Positions 5,690-7,561 of a stretch of DNA of 7,561 bases are shown piece by piece. The translations under genes were made by a program, and so were the position numbers. How positions within the stretch are numbered: the stretch's first letter is position 1; every line of letters starts with the position of its first letter. The notes below the pieces were generated by a model. That model was not told the origin of the DNA, ran no database searches, and saw only the letters and a list, made by a program, of their open reading frames with translations. The DNA comes from Candidatus Bathyarchaeota archaeon (GTDB taxonomy: Archaea > Thermoproteota > Bathyarchaeia > Bathyarchaeales > WAQA01). The DNA lies in the NCBI GenBank assembly GCA_015520475.1, contig WAQA01000025.1:1-7561 (forward strand), read 5' to 3'.

Positions 5690-6922
5690 ATGATCAAGGT
5701 TGGTCTAATCGGCTGCGGCAGGATAATGCCTGCCCATCTCCATGGATATAAAGCCCTCATAGAGAAGAACGTTGACGTCAGAATAACGGCTCTCTGTGCA
5801 AGGAAGATACAGGATGCTCTCCGATTTAGACGTCCAGGGGAAGGTCCTCCTCCAAGGAAGCCTGTCGGTCCACCTGGAGATCCCCTTGCCGTACCACACA
5901 TATACGTAAGCGACTTCCAGAAGGATGTGGAAGTTGAAGTATATGATAACTATGAGAAGATGCTTAAAGATGCGGATATAGATGCTGTGGAGATATATAC
6001 ATCCGTATTCTCTCACCATCCGATAACCATCGCCAGTCTAGAAGCTGAGAAACATGTGCTCGTCGAGAAACCGCTTGCCATAACGGTTAAAGCAGCCAGG
6101 AAGATGGTTGAACTTGCAGATAAGAAGAGGAGGGTTCTAGGAGTAGCTGAGAACACAAGGTATTTCCCTGACATCAGAATGACGAAGTGGGTTATAGATC
6201 AAGGCTATATCGGCGATATCCAGATGGTTGTTACAGGGGCGATTGGAGGTTACTGGTCTCCAAACAAGATAGTGGCTGAAACCAGCTGGCGGCATAAGAA
6301 GGTCTTTGCAGGTGGAGGGGCAACAATAGATATGGGTGTACATCTCTTCCACATATTCCGGTATCTCTGCGGAGAGGTGGATGAAGTATCATCCTACGTC
6401 GAGAACATAGAGAGGGTGAGGGTCACCCTCGACAAGGATGGAAAGATAATTGATCAGGTGGAGAGCGAAGTAGACGACACCTTCTTCACGTTAATAAAAT
6501 TCAAGAACAATGTGATAGGGCAGATATTCTATTCATGGGCTGGCCATGGAGAATCAACAACCCTGCCGAGATTGATATATGGCAGCAAAGGATGCATCAA
6601 AGGAGACAAGGTGATACTTGATGATGGAACCAGAACGGATATTGAATCTCTCTTCAAGAAGGAAGCCGATGAGAAAGTGAAGGAGAGATTCTTCCCCTAT
6701 GGAATCTATGATCCAATGGCTCTTGAAACGCTTGAGTTTATAAGGGCTATAGAAGAGGGAAGGGAGATGGAGACGAGTGGAAGGGAGGGCCTTAGAGACT
6801 TAGCAGCCTCCTACGCCCTAATAGAATCTTCAATCATGAACCGTCCAGTGAAGATAGATGATGTTGAATCTGGAAGGATAGGTGCCTACGAACAGGAGAT
6901 CAACGAGTACTACAACATATAA
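5690..6922 (+). CDS. Gfo/Idh/MocA family oxidoreductase with proline-rich insertion (second of two)
   Basis: A 410-residue NAD(P)-dependent oxidoreductase, longer than the usual 330-390. The Rossmann motif G8-C-G10-R-I begins right after the start; E126-K127-P128 gives the catalytic lysine, and D214-M-G-V-H218-L-F-H the catalytic Asp/His pair. Residues about 45-84, between the second and third Rossmann elements, form an insertion rich in Pro, Gly and Arg (RRPGEGPPPRKPVGPPGDP) followed by an acidic strand. It could shape the cofactor or substrate pocket or an oligomer contact; this is inference. The ATG at 5690 was chosen because GGAG at 5677-5680 sits 9 nt upstream and MIKVGLIG is a typical start. 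In-frame TTG at 5675 and ATG at 5684 are alternatives. It differs strongly from the preceding Gfo protein (canonical GxG, His not Tyr), so it is not a recent duplicate. It closes the three-gene operon. Confidence 0.9.
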   Translation: MIKVGLIGCGRIMPAHLHGYKALIEKNVDVRITALCARKIQDALRFRRPGEGPPPRKPVGPPGDPLAVPHIYVSDFQKDVEVEVYDNYEKMLKDADIDAVEIYTSVFSHHPITIASLEAEKHVLVEKPLAITVKAARKMVELADKKRRVLGVAENTRYFPDIRMTKWVIDQGYIGDIQMVVTGAIGGYWSPNKIVAETSWRHKKVFAGGGATIDMGVHLFHIFRYLCGEVDEVSSYVENIERVRVTLDKDGKIIDQVESEVDDTFFTLIKFKNNVIGQIFYSWAGHGESTTLPRLIYGSKGCIKGDKVILDDGTRTDIESLFKKEADEKVKERFFPYGIYDPMALETLEFIRAIEEGREMETSGREGLRDLAASYALIESSIMNRPVKIDDVESGRIGAYEQEINEYYNI

Positions 6923-6966
6923 TCTATGATGACGCTGCAGATTAAGAATCCACTATACACCCTCAA

Positions 6967-6972
6967 TTTTTT
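6967..6972 (+). terminator. Possible T-tract terminator after the dehydrogenase operon
   Basis: A run of six T lies 45 bp after the TAA that ends the operon, within an A/T-rich gap. Archaeal termination commonly uses oligo-T runs without a hairpin. No stem-loop is seen. Confidence 0.35.
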
Positions 6973-7014
6973 ACTTGTAATAACAAAAATAAAGGAAAGA
7001 TTGATAAATGAAGA

Positions 7015-7022
7015 TTTATTAA
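7015..7022 (+). promoter_or_regulatory. TATA-like box for the prolyl-tRNA synthetase gene
   Basis: TTTATTAA lies 60 bp ahead of the ATG at 7083, in the 160-bp gap after the dehydrogenase operon. A start about 25 bp downstream would leave a leader near 40 nt. It overlaps the right arm of a small inverted repeat, ATAAAT-GAAG-ATTTAT (7004-7019), which may simply reflect the A/T content. Confidence 0.35.
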
Positions 7023-7082
7023 TTCGTTCCAGTCATCTATTCCCTTCCAGATGATCCGTCACTATAGAAGACTTGGAAGTTA

Positions 7083-7561
7083 ATGGATATGAAGAAGAAC
7101 GAGAACTTCAGTGAATGGTTTGACAATGTACTCTTTAACGCTGATCTGGTGGATAATCGTTATCCAGTGAAGGGCTTCGTAGTATATAAGGAGTGGGGAA
7201 CAAGGATAATCCGATATATCATCAAGATGCTGGAGGAGGATCTTGAGAGGGAAGGGCATAACCCTATGCTCTTCCCAGTTGTTATTCCGGAGGATGTCTT
7301 TGCGAAGGAGGCTAGACACATTAAAGGCTTCACTTCAGAGGTCTTCTGGGTGACTCATGCTGGAAAGAGGAGACTTAAGAGAACTCTGCTTTTAAGGCCG
7401 ACTTCTGAGACGGCTATCTACCCGCTCTTCTCATACTGGATCAGATCACATGCGGATCTGCCTATCAAAGTATTCCAGAGCGTCTTCGTTTATAGATATG
7501 AGACAAAGGCGACTAGGCCGCTTTTCCGGATGAGAGAGTTCCTATGGAATGAGGCTCATAC
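7083..7561 (+). CDS. proS: Prolyl-tRNA synthetase, archaeal/eukaryotic type (5' part, cut by window end)
   Basis: The first 159 codons of a class II aminoacyl-tRNA synthetase that charges tRNA-Pro with proline in the cytosol; the frame runs off the right edge. My translation begins MDMKKNENFSEWFDNVLFNA and contains the stretches typical of archaeal ProRS: RYPVKGFVVYKEWGTRI, LFPVVIPEDVF, EARHIKGFTSEVFWVTHAG, LRPTSETAIYPLF (motif 2 region, contacts ATP and proline), and YRYETKATRPLFRMREFLWNEAHT. The NFSEW opening and the absence of a bacterial insertion between motifs point to the archaeal/eukaryotic class. An in-frame TAG at 7065 limits the start to ATG at 7083 or 7089; GGAAG at 7075-7079 is 3 or 9 nt away, so 7089 is also quite possible. 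It is separated from the dehydrogenase operon by 160 bp with its own TATA-like box, and is likely constitutive and unrelated in function. Confidence 0.93.
   Translation, partial: MDMKKNENFSEWFDNVLFNADLVDNRYPVKGFVVYKEWGTRIIRYIIKMLEEDLEREGHNPMLFPVVIPEDVFAKEARHIKGFTSEVFWVTHAGKRRLKRTLLLRPTSETAIYPLFSYWIRSHADLPIKVFQSVFVYRYETKATRPLFRMREFLWNEAH

Noticed and set aside
5705..6019. 104-codon minus-strand frame
   Set aside because: It is antisense to the conserved Rossmann domain of the second Gfo/Idh/MocA gene.
7004..7019. Inverted repeat ATAAAT-GAAG-ATTTAT ahead of the prolyl-tRNA synthetase gene
   Set aside because: Only 6-bp arms of pure A/T overlapping the TATA-like box; most simply explained by promoter composition.
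7080..7319. 79-codon minus-strand frame at the right end
   Set aside because: It is antisense to prolyl-tRNA synthetase, whose reading on the plus strand is unmistakable.

Overview
The window looks like a chromosomal segment of a thermophilic or mesothermophilic archaeon of the TACK group. This is judged from heavy use of ATA, AGA and AGG codons, short AT-rich TATA-like promoters, archaeal-style ribosome sites of the GGTGAT/GGAG type, frequent TTG/GTG starts, and the protein families present. A member of the Bathyarchaeia or a relative would fit, but the sequence alone does not prove it. No tRNA, rRNA, CRISPR array, insertion sequence or attachment site was seen.

Layout. Left block (1-2212): a membrane-bound M48 zinc metalloprotease on the plus strand converges on a two-gene minus-strand unit. 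That unit encodes a small two-helix membrane protein with an acidic tail, followed by a sugar-1-phosphate nucleotidyltransferase. Positions 2213-2454 are a divergent promoter region holding a perfect 8-bp inverted repeat. Middle block (2455-3627): two adjacent, coupled paralogous genes encode proteins with a ribbon-helix-helix-like N-terminus and an uncharacterised C-terminal domain ending in a shared FLEG/FIEG...NSLGY motif. These are the least explained genes in the window.

Right block (3710-6922): three dehydrogenase genes in an apparent operon. They are a GarR-like beta-hydroxyacid dehydrogenase (tartronate semialdehyde reductase type) and two different Gfo/Idh/MocA oxidoreductases, the second with a proline-rich insertion. 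Together they suggest oxidation/reduction steps on a sugar, sugar acid or cyclitol, with reduction of a small semialdehyde at the end; the substrate cannot be read from sequence. The window closes with the 5' part of the archaeal-type prolyl-tRNA synthetase gene, a housekeeping gene with its own promoter.

A reasonable working model, which is inference, is that the paired RHH proteins are autoregulated ligand-sensing repressors. They would act at the palindrome upstream of their own operon and perhaps on the neighbouring sugar dehydrogenase operon. A 10-bp sequence shared by the two upstream regions is weak support.
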